DNA of 64,000 nucleotides from contig QANY01003944.1 of assembly GCA_003255025.1 (NCBI GenBank), positions 866,220 to 930,219 of the forward strand, read 5' to 3'. Origin of the DNA: Datisca glomerata. Its lineage: Eukaryota > Streptophyta > Magnoliopsida > Cucurbitales > Datiscaceae. How positions within the stretch are numbered: position 1 is the stretch's first letter; every line of letters starts with the position of its first letter. A model generated the notes under the pieces. The model saw nothing but the letters and a program-made list of their open reading frames with translations, was not told where the DNA came from and ran no database searches. Below, in pieces: positions 23,783-35,111 of this stretch. The position numbers and the translations under genes were made by a program.

Positions 23783-26700
23783 GGAAGAATCTAGGTAGCA
23801 TGGGGTTCTGCTGTACTGGATGTTACAATTCTGGACTCCACGGACCAAGCAATCTTTTGTAAGCTCTTTCATATTAATAGTTGTTCTACTTGTTTCGTAA
23901 CATTTGTATATGCCATAAACTCTAAATTGTCCAGGAGACAATTGTGGTCCTATTAACCCAACATGCCAGGTGTGCTCAGGCCCCGTGGCTCATATTAGGG
24001 GAGTTTAATGTGATCTTCATATCCTACAGAGAAAGTTAGGGGAATCAAAGGGTGAGATGAGGGTATGAATGAGCTTAGTGATTGTTTATTCCATATTGAA
24101 GTGAAAGACATTTCCTACTCTTGATGCTAGTTTACATGGTCAAATAAGCATCAGAATGACACTTTCATTATGTGCAAGTTGGACAGTGCCCTGACCAATA
24201 CAAAATGGGTGGACTTATTTCCTGATTCTAAGTGTCACTTTGCACCCCCAGACATTTCAGATCATAGCCCAATTGTGCTCCAACTTGATCAACCTCTCCA
24301 CAAACCCAAAATAAGCTTTAAATTCTTCAACTTTTTGTTTGATATTGAGGGTTTTTGGCCTTTATTGGAACAAGCCTGAGGTATCCAAGTTAGGGGTTCC
24401 ACCATGTTCCAAGTATGCAAGAAGCTAAAGGCAGTTAAATTAGAACTCAAGGAGTTCAATCTCTCTAGATGAAATGATATTCCCACTAGGGTCAAACATG
24501 TTAGGGCCATACTTGAGGGTATCCAGAATGACCTAGCATATAACCTGACAGACACAACTCTTCTATCCTTGGAGAAATGGGCCTTTAAAGAGTTCATTGA
24601 ACTTATAAATGATGAGGAGAGCTTCTATAAATAAAAATCTACAGCTCAGTGGCTCAATTTGGGGGACCAAAATAATGCATTGTTCTCCAAAGCATGAATA
24701 AAAGTAGAATCAGGTCCAAAATTCACTCACCTTGTGGACCAAGACATTATCATATCCAACCCAGCAGAGATTAACAAGCATATTGACAGTATCACACTGA
24801 CATCCTGGGTTCCCAAATCCTCACATTGATCTAAATTGGAACATCCTAGAGTGTGCCCTTCCTAGGTTCTTAGTGAGGAACATGTAAGCCTTCTTTTAGC
24901 CCTAGTCTCAGAGGGATGTGTTAGATTGGCTATCTTTAGCATGGGGAATGACAAGGCCCCAGACCATAATGGGTTCCCCACTGGATTCTTCAAAACGAAT
25001 AGCATATTGTGGGACAAGATGTAACTGAGGTAGTGTTGGAATTCTTTCAATCTAGTCAGCTTTTAAAAGAAGTGAACTCTATAGATATCTCATTGATCCC
25101 TAAAATTCCAAACCCCTCTTATATGGGGGATTTAAGACCAATCTCATGTTGAAATATTCTTTATAAATGCATTACAAAGATCTTAACTGAAAGACTGAAA
25201 ATCACTCTCCCAAGTCTCATTTCTCAGAACTAGAATGCATTTATCCCTGGAAGAAGATTAGCTGATAAAATTTTCTTATCTCAAGAGCTGGTCAGAAGCT
25301 ATCACGGAATCCTTGGTATCTCAAGATGTGCCCTTAATGTTGATCTCAAGAAAGCTTATGATAGTGTTAACTCAATCCTCATTAGGAAAGCCCTCCAATG
25401 CCTCAACTTTCCTGACCCAATCATTACTTGGGTCATGGAGTGGGTCTCGTCACATTCCTATTCTATGAAGATAAATGGAGAACTCCACGGTTACTTTAAG
25501 GAGCTAAAGGCATTAGGCGAGGGGACTCTATCTCTACATACCTATTTGCTATTATCATAGAAGTCCTATATGAGATCTTTAACTTTGCTGCTAAGTGTAC
25601 TGATTTTCAATACCATTGGAGATGTGAGTAATTAGACCTGGTAAACCTATGTTTTGTAGATGACCTGCTTATCCTTTGTAGAGGAGGTAACAAAGAGTCT
25701 ATCTTGGTGATCAAAGACAACCTTAAAATATTTCAAAGCCTCTCTGGTTTGCAACCAAACATCAATAAGAGTCAAACATTTTTATCAGGGGTTGGTGATG
25801 ACACTGCTTTAGCTATCCATGAGAGCCTCGGGTTTCCTGAGAGCCAACTACCTCTGAGGTACCTGGGAATGCCCCTAATCACAGCAAAACTGGGTAAGGC
25901 TGATTGTGGCTCTCTGGTGGAGAGAATTACTACTAGGATTAGATCTTGAGACTCGAAATACTTATCCTATGCTGGGAGGTTACAAGTGATTAGAGTTGTA
26001 CTCTAAGTAATGTTTCAATTCTGGGCAGGCCTATTCATTTTGCCTAAGATAGTGGTTAAAAAGGTCCAAGACCTCCTCAAGAACTTCTTGTGGAACAGGA
26101 ATGAATCTAAGTTCATAGGAGCTAAGGTGGCGTGGTCTGACTTGTGCTGTGAAAGAGACCAAGTTGGATTTAGTATCAAAGATTTATTGCTCTCCAATGA
26201 GGTGGATGTGGCACAACACATGTGGTTCCTGATTTGCACTTTAAAGAAGTCTATTTGGAAAGACTAGTGCAAGCTTTTACTGATTAGAAAGAGATCTAAT
26301 TTCTTGGTGAAGATCCCCTCTAATCCCTCACGGGTTTGGAGAAAGCTTCTCAAACTTAGGGAGAAATTCTTATCCATGTGCTTTATAAGGATTGGGGATG
26401 GATATTTAGTAAATCTTTTAACTGATAGATGGCACCCTTTGGGCATCTGACTGCCCAAATTTGGCCATAGAATTCTTTCAATAACATAATGGTGAATTGA
26501 GTCTAAAGTAAATGAGGTCATTTATATTGATCAGTAGGTTTGGCCTTCCACAAGGTGAGGTGAGATGATGGAGATCAGTAACACTTTCTTACCCCCTCAT
26601 ATCCCTTCTAGCCTAGATATTTGAAGCTGGTCAGCTAGCCCAAATGGAAAATTCTCCTCTAGCCACACCTATAGGTATTTTGCTCCACACAGGGATAGAG

Positions 26701-27200
26701 TCAGATGGGCTAGGCTTATTTGGTTTAAACATCACATTCTTGGTGCAGTTTTATCTCTTGGTTGGCCATCCTTGATAAACGGACCACTAGATATAGGATT
26801 GCACAATGGAATAATAGTGGCTCTAATGGATCCTTTGACTGCCTTTTCTGTATGGGGTGCCCTAAGACTAGCTCCCATCTATTTATTGAATGTGAATATG
26901 CTAAATATGTATGGGACAACCTCATAGCTAAATGTGAGCTAGTTTGTAGAGCAAATAGATGGACTCAACTTATCTCTTGGTTCTTAGTTTGGGCAAGGGG
27001 AATGACCTTAGGGCATCTCTTTTTAGAATTGTTTTCACCTCCTTCATTTACTACATATGGGGGGAGAGGAATTCAAGGGTGTTTGAAGGTAGGTTGAGAG
27101 ATAAGATGATAATCATCAAACTGATCTCTTAGAATGTAAGGGCGAGGCTCTCTAGACCCGAGTGTTTCAAAGAAGACTAAATTGGCATATTGGTGGCAAC
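23783..27200 (+). pseudogene. LINE ORF2 main part: endonuclease C-terminus, reverse transcriptase, zf-RVT
   Basis: This continues the ORF2 cut by the copia element. The endonuclease C-terminal PDISDHSPIVL block lies at 24,259-24,291. Reverse transcriptase follows: LIPKIPNPSYMGDLRPISC near 25,090-25,150, NVDLKKAYDSVN near 25,338-25,373, catalytic FVDD at 25,653-25,664 and the LRYLGMPL block near 25,855. The C-terminal zinc region at 26,762-27,000 has the CLFCMGCPKTSSHLFIEC pattern. The protein would nick DNA and prime reverse transcription on it. Stops (for example near 25,140 and 25,230) and frameshifts show it is dead. No RNase H follows. Confidence 0.8.
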
Positions 27201-27640
27201 AGCTTGGGAGCTGGACTTAAAATCTTTGTTAACTTCTCATTGGTTGAATAGGAGCCTGCACATGGGCGTAGGTTCATAGTTCTTTTTTACACTTGCATAC
27301 ACACATGCATGCACGTTAGTTATTAGGCGTGACCTAGGCGATGAACTAGTACGCAGTTTGTAGGTATTTTGTAACCATGGGTCCTGTTTCAAATGCCCCA
27401 TGCCATGATCTTTCTTTAAGCTCTTAGGTGTTGCATTGTCTTATGAACTGGTTTTTTAGAGTTGACTTTGTTGATCATTTTCTTTCTGTGGCGTTGAATT
27501 AGGATGGCTTAGGAATATAGACAAATTATTTTGCTTTATATTACAGATTTTGTATCTTCCTCAGGTATCCCCTTATATTTGTGTAATTATCTTCTCGGTT
27601 TATATACTTTTCATATACTAAAAAAAACTTTGTTATCAAT

Positions 27641-28232
27641 TATTCTTGTTTTCGCATCACACCAGCAATTCACTTCTCTTTTTTCTTTCGAAAGTCTCTC
27701 ATTTTCTCCCACTTATTCTATTTTATTTTTCAAGCCTAATCTCTTTTCTTTAACGGTACTTATAATTAGTCTTTCACATTATGTTTTAATCAGTTGATAT
27801 ACCTTCACGTTGATGTCCAATTAATGACAATCGGGGCACACATAAATGTGAACAAGGAAGCCAGTTCAGGATGCACATGCAACGTCCCCATGCTGCATAT
27901 TTACTATATGAAGGAAACCAGAGTACAGCCTTTTTTTTCTTTTTGATTAAAAAGTATTTTTTTATTAGTTTTTACATAGGCTAGTGGGAGGTATATAAAT
28001 GATTAATGTACATAGTTCAAAAATATTTAATGTTAACGAAATAGTATAAGAATATAAAATATCGATAAATTAAATTATAGGGGTGTAAATTATATTTAAC
28101 CTAAAAATAATATAACACCTGCAATAATGTACAATGGAATCCAATCAAGTCAATAAATTTAGTACAGTCCCGTCTTACCCTTGACCGCGAAGCCTATGAG
28201 TGGGAACAGAAACGGTGTTTATTTGGAGCACC
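27641..28232. other. Intergenic, no gene seen
   Basis: AT-rich sequence between the LINE 3' end and the CACTA-like element. T-rich tracts and one A/T run near 27,930-27,970 are the only structure noticed. Confidence 0.5.
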
Positions 28233-30160
28233 TACTACAAAACAATTGATATTTCGTGACGTTTTATGGTTACGATCGCCACAAAAAAGTGGTAAAATTT
28301 TTAGTGACGATTTTTAAAAACCGCCGTTATACATTATAAGAAATCAGTGTATGGTGGCGGTTAACCGCCTCTAAAAGTTCTTTTAAAATCCTCATTTTCC
28401 TTGCTCGTGTCTTTTCCTTGAAACCCTAAAAGCTGTTACTTTCCAGCCGAATCATCTCTCAGGCGATTTTTCTACCGCACTGTCTCCCGATCACTCCTCG
28501 CCGTAGTTAGTCTTCCACTCATCGTCATTTGTCTATTGGTAACTCTCTATCTCTCTCTGCTATTATACGAGATCTCTGCAATTTCATTTTATCGATTGTT
28601 ATAAAATCAGATTTTCAATTTTCATATTGATTTTAACAAGCCCTATAACAAAACGACACTGAGAAGGATAATAAGATTTAGTCTTAGCATGTTGCATTGG
28701 TCTTTATATTTTGAATTTCATTTTAATCTGATCTTTGTAGTTCTAATTTAGTTAATGTGTCTTTGGTCCCTAAGTAACATGACAAATCACATAATGTATA
28801 GCTGTTTGTTTCTTTTATTTAGTGGCTGTTTGGTTGGATTAAACCTTGGGTAGGTTTTGACAAACAAAAAAAAAGACCTTGTGTGATCCTATTTTAATTG
28901 AATTCTATTGTTTGGTTCAAGTAATACCTCAAATCTCCTGGAATCCTGCTTCTTCACCTTCTTTGTAGCTAAATGGATTAACATGTAGATGAGTGGAAAA
29001 CTAGATTTGTACCAAGCGGCCATGGTAAATTGGTCTCAAATGGAGTTTACTCTTCTAGCCTCGTATAAATCAATAGTCAATTGAAGTTATGGGCAAATTA
29101 CACTAAGCCTCATAACCTTTGGGTAGTTATTCAGTCTTAAACCTTTCAAAATCAACACATTGGTATTTAAGCTTTCATTTTAAGCACAGTTCAAAATTAA
29201 CATTGCATTAGAAATTAGCATGTGATACACATGTCTATGAGATTAATGTTAACCCAAACCATTTGAGTTTTATCATTACAAGTTTATGTAAAGAGTTCAG
29301 TGATATGTTGTTTACAGGTTTTAAATACTCATACCTTTACAAGTTGAGGTAGTAGCAGAGTCATTCATATTTCGTTTGAATCTATATTTGGGATGCACAT
29401 TTTTCTAGAGTAGTGAGAGAAAATAGAGATTAGAAAATAAGGTGAGTTGAAATTAACTTGCAATTGTATTACTTGATTCATGTTCATTGAATAGACACAT
29501 GTTATTACTTTGTATTTTTATTTTGGTTTACAATTAATATGCAGTTTATTATGGGTTTATGAGATTACTTTATATTTTTATTTTTTGTAAGTGAAAGCTA
29601 TGCGAGTGAACATGAGTTCATATTGACAAGAACCACATGTTTTTCTACATTGAATCATAAATTGATGTTGGTCTTTTGAATTGCTTGCTTATATTTTTGT
29701 TCAGCCTTTGAAATTGCTTGCTTATATTTTTGGACTTGTTATCATTAAAAAGAGAAGGTTAAATACCGAGGTACTCTTTAATTATGTTTTGCAATCACGC
29801 TCCACGTACTTTTTTGGGGTTAATTGATCTATATGTCAAAATCATAAAGAAATCTGAAAGGGATATACTTGTGCCATTTCTTATGAAGAGTGCAGCTGAA
29901 GGGGACATAAGCTTCAGTTTTTTTTAAAACTCACCCAATGGCTGCAGTTTTACAATCCGCCGCCATATATTTGGTAAGTTTAATCATTTAGCGGTTTCAA
30001 CCATCAATAAATGTAAAAACAAACCGCCGGTAAAAGTGCACTTTTGCTGATGGTCCTCCGACGGTTGACAAAATCGTCGCTAAAAATCTTTACAGCAGTC
30101 GATTTGGTGGCGGTTTCCTAACCGTCCCATAAATTTTTTACGGCGGTTTTTCTTGTAGTG
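28233..30160. mobile_element. CACTA-like non-autonomous DNA transposon
   Basis: The right end, read on the minus strand, is CACTACAAGAAAAACCGCC, a standard CACTA terminus. The left end TACTACAAAACAA is a decayed version. Both subterminal regions are packed with GGCGGTT/AACCGCC and TTTTTAGYGACG words in both orientations, as in CACTA subterminal repeats. No transposase ORF is visible in the 1.9 kb. The flanking triplets (ACC and AAA) do not match, so the left boundary or the target duplication has decayed. At 28,385-28,560 there is gene-like sequence resembling a 5' UTR with CCCTAAAAGC and a CT-rich tract, either the element's own promoter end or captured DNA. Confidence 0.6.
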
Positions 30161-30870
30161 AAATGATGGTCATCTTGGCTTTCCCTCAATTTGTTTTTGT
30201 TATTTAAAGATTTCTCATATAGTAGCGTTGGAAATGCATATCCATCCCGAGAATATGTGCAGGAGGGTTATGTTGGTGCAATCTCGACTATCCATTTTGA
30301 TAACGGACTGTCGAGATCATCCGACGCAACAGACGAAGAGTCTGATAGATTTTTACTTTTTTTTTCTTTTTCTTTTTTCTTTTTACTTTTTTCCTTTTGA
30401 AAAATCTGGTCCGTCTGTTCTCATATCGGACGGATCAAACGGAACATATCTATCTTTTATTTTTAGAAGAATAACTAGGATTGATCTCCAAACCCAGATG
30501 TAAGTTTCTGTAGATTCTCATATATTCGGCCCTAACAATTACTTAGAGAGGTCTAAACCCTAACAATTATTTGGAGTCGACGACATCAACATGAATGGGT
30601 CAACACCTTTTCTCATATTACTGTGACTGAAAAATGCATTTTAACTTAAATTATGTTGCATCATAAGTCCATTTATTAAAATTAGATTGATATATCTTGA
30701 CGATTTGAAAACATTTACTTTCGTCGCAGTGTTGTATAATAAATTGGACCAAATAGCATTAATCTTCCCTGACCTGCTACTCCTCAAAAGTGGTCGAATA
30801 TAGCCTTTGGTTTAGAAGAGCATGTGCCTAGTACTGCAAAATGAAATTGAAACAAGCATTATAAATATAA
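30161..30870. other. Intergenic, no gene supported
   Basis: It contains a T/C-rich tract (30,351-30,400) and short open frames without recognisable domains. On the minus strand a TTTTGCAG acceptor-like site near 30,837 precedes a short open stretch, not enough for an exon call. Confidence 0.4.
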
Positions 30871-32751
30871 GGGAAAATTCCACTGACACCTTATGGGGTT
30901 TACTTAAATGACACTCACTCTCCCTCTAGATTTAAAAATATCACTCACACCCTAGAGGATTTTTAAGTAAGGACGCTCACACCCCTGTAGTTAGATTTTC
31001 TGTTAAAATGATAGTAAAAGATAATAATACCCCTCAGCGAATAATGTCAAATTACCAAAACACCCCTAGTTTGTCATTTCATTTGAAAGCCCTAGAACAC
31101 CTACCTCAAGAGACTGCCACCCGCGGCCAGCTACCCCGTGAACTGCCCATTATAATTATTAGCCCGTAATTTATGTGAGTGTTTGTTCTTTTTTATGCCT
31201 TTATGGTTTGCAATTTCTGTATTGTTTTGGGGTTCATGAAAATTTTGGATCTGAGAAAGGGATATGAGCAATAGAACCAAAATAATGGCCGCACCAGCAG
31301 AAATACCCAGAACAACTTTCAAGCTGCAAATAAAACCATAACAATGCTAATGAGAAGGGGTGTTGACCATGGAATGGGTAAACAATCATTTTACCATAAA
31401 TATGATTCTTTGGCTTTGATTTAAATATGATTCTTTGGATTAAAATCTGATTATTTTGGGAACTTCACGATTCAGAGAGAGAAGAGCAGCGTCATCGTCT
31501 TGTTGTTGGTGTCGAGTTGTTGTCACCGCGAACACTGTAGCCGTTGAGTACTCTCTCACCCCTATCTCTCTCTCTTCCTCTCTCTCTCTCTCTATCCATC
31601 TACCTATCTATCACTCTCTCTCACTCATTTCTCTCTCTCTCTCTCTCTATCTATCTACTTATCTATCTATTTATCTCTCTCACTCTCTCTCTATCTCTCC
31701 TTATCTCTCTCTCTCTACTCTATCTCTCTCTATATTTTTTACAGTTTTAATTCCAAAAAACATGGACGTTACAGCTTTAGAATTTCAGGAATAGACGGAT
31801 CGTGGCACGCGCAGGTCAACTTCTAGAGAGTATAAATTTCAACTCGGGTGGAACCACGTGGCTCGTAAGATATCAAATCGAAACTTATTTAGAGACCTAC
31901 ATCTGTCGATTACTTTCACCGTTGAGAGGTTGTCGGCGATACATTTCATAGGCCCCAGTGAGCTTCCTGCTCATTCCATTTCATCGGCATAGTGAGCTTC
32001 TAGAGGATGATTCTGGTTCTAGACGAGCTCTTTCCCGTTAGAGATCAGAATCCCTTGTTAAGAATCAAAGCCCCCGATCCAATTTCATTGAATCTAGCTC
32101 GATAAATATTAAAAGATCAAACTCGCTCCAGTTCATCTGATCGTCTAATGCTCATCCGTGATACAATGAGACAGATAAAAAATAGGAAAAAGGTTCTGAG
32201 TTTTTTAAGTTTTTTGATACACTTAGTATTTTTCTTAGAATTTGTCTTTTTTTTGTCAACAAAATTGCTATTGCATCATCAATTTTTATCCAGAATTTCC
32301 ATTCTATTGATCTGATCAGAACGAGAGAAAGAATCCAAATTTTAATTTGTCGAATTACAAACCATTAATCATTTAATATTTGTTTTGAGTTTTACTGCTA
32401 CTGTGGTGGAGGCCGGTTCGCAAGGGTGATTAGCAGGTGTGGTTCGCGAATGCTGTGGTGGAGGGTGGTGGTTCGAGTGTGGTTTGCGGCTCTATGTGGT
32501 GGAGGAAGGAGAAGGGTAAGTTTGTGGAGATGCTCACGGGTAGGAGTTCTAGGGTTTTCAAAATGGAGATGATAAATTGAGGGTGTTTGGGTACTTTTAT
32601 ATCATTTAGTCTAATTTTAATGGTGGAACACCACCTAATGGGTGTGGGTGTCTTTACTTAAAAGGCTCAGGAGGTGGAGTGATATTTTTTAACTTAAAGA
32701 CGGTGTGCGTGTCATTTAAAGAAATTTCAGGGGCGTGAGTGAAATTTTTTC
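30871..32751. mobile_element. Mutator-like element (MULE) with long terminal inverted repeats
   Basis: The left end GGGAAAATTCCACTGACACC and the right end read on the minus strand, GAAAAAATTTCACTCACGCC, begin inverted repeats that stay alignable for about 150 bp (30,871-31,020 against 32,600-32,751). They share ATGACAC, AAAATATCACTC and the CACACCC words. The flanks TAAATATAA and TCAATATAA match 8 of 9, the Mutator target-site length. No transposase is seen. Internally there is a TCTC/TCTA microsatellite (31,555-31,735) and a 63-codon minus-strand ORF (31,131-31,322) starting with a hydrophobic segment, which could be captured gene sequence. Confidence 0.75.
31555..31735. repeat. TCTC/TCTA microsatellite inside the MULE
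   Basis: About 180 bp composed almost only of CT and CTAT words. It explains the leucine/serine-rich open frames in this stretch, which should not be read as proteins. Confidence 0.9.
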
Positions 32752-32753
32752 TC

Positions 32754-33000
32754 AATATAATTGCATCTATAATGATGAATGACGTCACCGCTTTGGAAAA
32801 GGGAAAAGCAACGCGACCTTCATTGTCAGCCCCACTGCTCTTATGCCGCATCACATACATGCCTTCAACGTCGCAGTTCTTCAGCAATTGGACCAACACT
32901 ATTCCATCAAGGAAATCAGTCCAACAAATACCGCCGAAGCCAAGGCCCAAAATGCCAATTGCTGAAGGAAGAACTGCTATTACTTCGTTTCAATCCATCC
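32754..33000 (-). pseudogene. Unidentified gene-like ORF fragment next to the MULE
   Basis: The minus strand carries an open stretch with protein-like composition: an AVLPSAIGILGLGFGG hydrophobic start, CWTDFLDGIVLVQLLKNCD and a basic/hydrophobic tail ending SKAVTSFIIIDAI. Upstream in the same frame an ATG is followed after one codon by TGA. The frame runs left into the MULE terminal repeat, so the end of the ORF as read is transposon sequence. I do not recognise the family. It may be the first exon of a host gene broken by the MULE, or a retained exon with its intron occupied by it. Confidence 0.35.
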
Positions 33001-33723
33001 TTAAATAAAGCACTGTAAAATATATTTTATTAATATTTAAAAACATTTTAGAAAATATGTAAACATGTTATCTTATAGATGTGTTTTTAAATATTAAAAT
33101 GTGTTTCATCAAAAATACTTGTCAAATAGATGCGATCTAGAATAAACTTTTGGAATGTTTTTAGTTTTTCTATCTATCTCAATGTTAGTGAACAAAGAAG
33201 GTCCGTCTCAGTCTATCAGTGTTTTCATCTTTTATACACACTTATAATAGTATAAGTGTGAGTTTGAGAGTGTTTTGCTTTAAAGCACTTTAAGACATTG
33301 AAAAATATGAGTTTAGGTTATATTTATTTGTCAAGTGTTTTTACCTGATATTTAAAAACACCCATACAAGAAATATCAATCCAAATGTTTCTTAAAATGT
33401 TTCCAAGCAATATATTCAAGTGCTTGATACAAAAATAGATATGAAGTAATTTTTAACTAACTGTTATCATTTCATTATAGATAAGTGTTTCTTAATCACA
33501 AACATTCTCAAATACATTAGTAATGTCCTTTATTTTCAGCATGCTGCTTGGTAATAACAGTTCTCCATATCAATAGCATAGCTCATAAAAACCTCCAGAA
33601 TCACGCGTAGAAGAATAACGAAAAATTATGATTCTATTTAAATCTTGTTAGATAAAATCCATGCACTCAGTGTCTAGGAAGCTCTTGGAAAGAATGAAAA
33701 ATTGTACTGTATGTCTCTCTCCA
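33001..33723. other. Intergenic and 3' flank of the PsbP-domain gene
   Basis: AT-rich, no coding signal. The part next to 33,724 would hold the 3' UTR of the minus-strand PsbP-domain gene. Confidence 0.5.
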
Positions 33724-35111
33724 TCAAGAAGTGATGGTAAATGAATCAGCAACTAAATGAAATTCTGATTTCACCTCTGGCCAAGCAACTTCTGGTGCTT
33801 GTGAATTTAGTGTATATAATCTTCCATTGTGAGCAGAACAAACAGCAATGTTATGTCGCTGAAAAGAGGGGCTTTCAACTCTAAATTCAAGCTCATAGTA
33901 CTTCACATTCCTTCCCAAATCCTCTCTCAGTCTTGATTTTATCAGACTTCCCTTTACATCAGGTCTTTTGCTTGACCTTGTAATTGTCTTAACCACAGCT
34001 TCCCCTACCTCTTCTGCTCCTCCAAATGCTTCAATTCTGTAAATATATAGTTTTAAGTGTTCAATGGCAATAAAAATTTCAAATAAAGAAGCTTCCTTTG
34101 CAAATGATAGAAATTGAGCTTCAAAATCATGAAGACTATAGCACGACAATTTGAATGAGTCTTAGATATTGTTTTGTACTTACGAGAAGTCAATGGGAAC
34201 CGGAGATACGATGACACTGACACTGATCTCTCCGGTAGAACCAGGAGGACCAAATGCAACCACTGGTTCACTAACATTCCGGCGACGTCTATTGCTGGTA
34301 AAGTTGTTTATGGGTGGCGGATCCAATGACCTTTCAAATTCTGATTTTTCAGCAGCTCTATATAACACTGTTTGATCCCCTACCCAAGTTGCTGGATATA
34401 TGAATTCTGATGTTCATAATGCAAAAACGAACTATATAATTTTATCCATTGAATGTTGAAGACTACAAATCTAAAATCATTTTGAGCAGAAAGGGGGGGG
34501 GGGGGGGGGGGNNNNNNNNNNNNNNNNNNNNNNNNNNNNNNNNGGGGGAGGCGTAAACTACACTTAATTCAATCCTTTATGATAACAATTACTCTTTTCC
34601 ATTTACTGAAAACTGCAATTCACTTCAATATCACTGGCTTGAGAAGATTTTAAACTTCAATCGACCAAAGGGAAAACATTTTTCTCTGCAACCAAACAGG
34701 AAAAAGGAAGGGTAATTGAAGAACTTACTAACCAAATCCTTCATTAGAATCAATGCATCTACTGTACCCTTGGATTGGATAAAGCAAATCAAACTTAAGA
34801 TTCCGACTAGTTTTTGGGTACATGCCAAGAAGAAAGCTCGTAATTCCAGCAAAATTTGCACCAACACCAATAAGAGAAGCCGAACCAACACCAACTAATA
34901 CTCTGCGCCTGAAAGTCTTTGCAAGAGGAGCATATTGCTCCGCCGGAGACTTTAGTACTTCTTTAGAATCTTCCTTTGGGTCACCTGACGACGATTTAGC
35001 CGAAAGAAATCTGTGAGAATGTAAATTTGTGAATGGATGAAAGCAGAGTGTCATGTTTTTGTTTAACAGATTGTCTTCTTGGATGGAGAGGGGTTTTCTA
35101 GCCGAAAACAT
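33724..35111 (-). CDS. PsbP domain-containing thylakoid lumen protein (PPD7-like), 3 exons
   Basis: Three minus-strand exons join in frame to 304 codons: 35,111-34,733, 34,406-34,184 and 34,036-33,724, with GT donors and CAG acceptors. The first two junctions recreate a GFEF and an SIEAFGG reading. Residues 1-60 are Ser/Lys-rich like a chloroplast transit peptide. RRR at 68-70 followed by a hydrophobic stretch (71-96) is a twin-arginine lumen signal. The PsbP domain fills about 110-304 (YPATWVGDQ, VAFGPPGSTGE, YYELEFRVESP, HNGRLYTLNSQAPE). PsbP-like proteins act in the lumen on photosystem assembly or related tasks. It looks most like Arabidopsis PPD7 from memory; the symbol is not certain. 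The start could instead be Met20. Intron 1 contains a 32-N assembly gap. Confidence 0.88.
34512..34543. other. Assembly gap (32 N) with G-homopolymer edges
   Basis: Unknown bases flanked by runs of G on both sides (34,494-34,511 and 34,544-34,548). It lies in intron 1 of the PsbP-domain gene, so the coding sequence is not affected. The G runs look like an unresolved homopolymer or gap-closing artefact. Confidence 0.95.

Larger units (their letters stand above)
13770..27640 (+). mobile_element. L1-like LINE, interrupted by a copia element
   Basis: A plus-strand non-LTR retrotransposon with ORF1 (DUF4283-like gag, 14,015-14,570) and ORF2. ORF2 starts with an endonuclease N-terminus (15,204), is cut at 15,409 by a copia insertion and resumes at 23,783, then carries endonuclease C-terminus, reverse transcriptase and a zf-RVT-type zinc region. 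Without the 8,373-bp insert it is about 5.5 kb, normal for a plant L1. No RNase H domain is seen. The 3' end is near 27,630 at a short A run. The 5' end is near a 13-C tract (13,778-13,790) and is approximate. Many in-frame stops mark an old copy. Confidence 0.75.

Noticed and set aside
34037..34149. Upstream part of the open frame containing PsbP exon 3
   Set aside because: It precedes a CAG acceptor and does not fit the PsbP domain; it is intron sequence.
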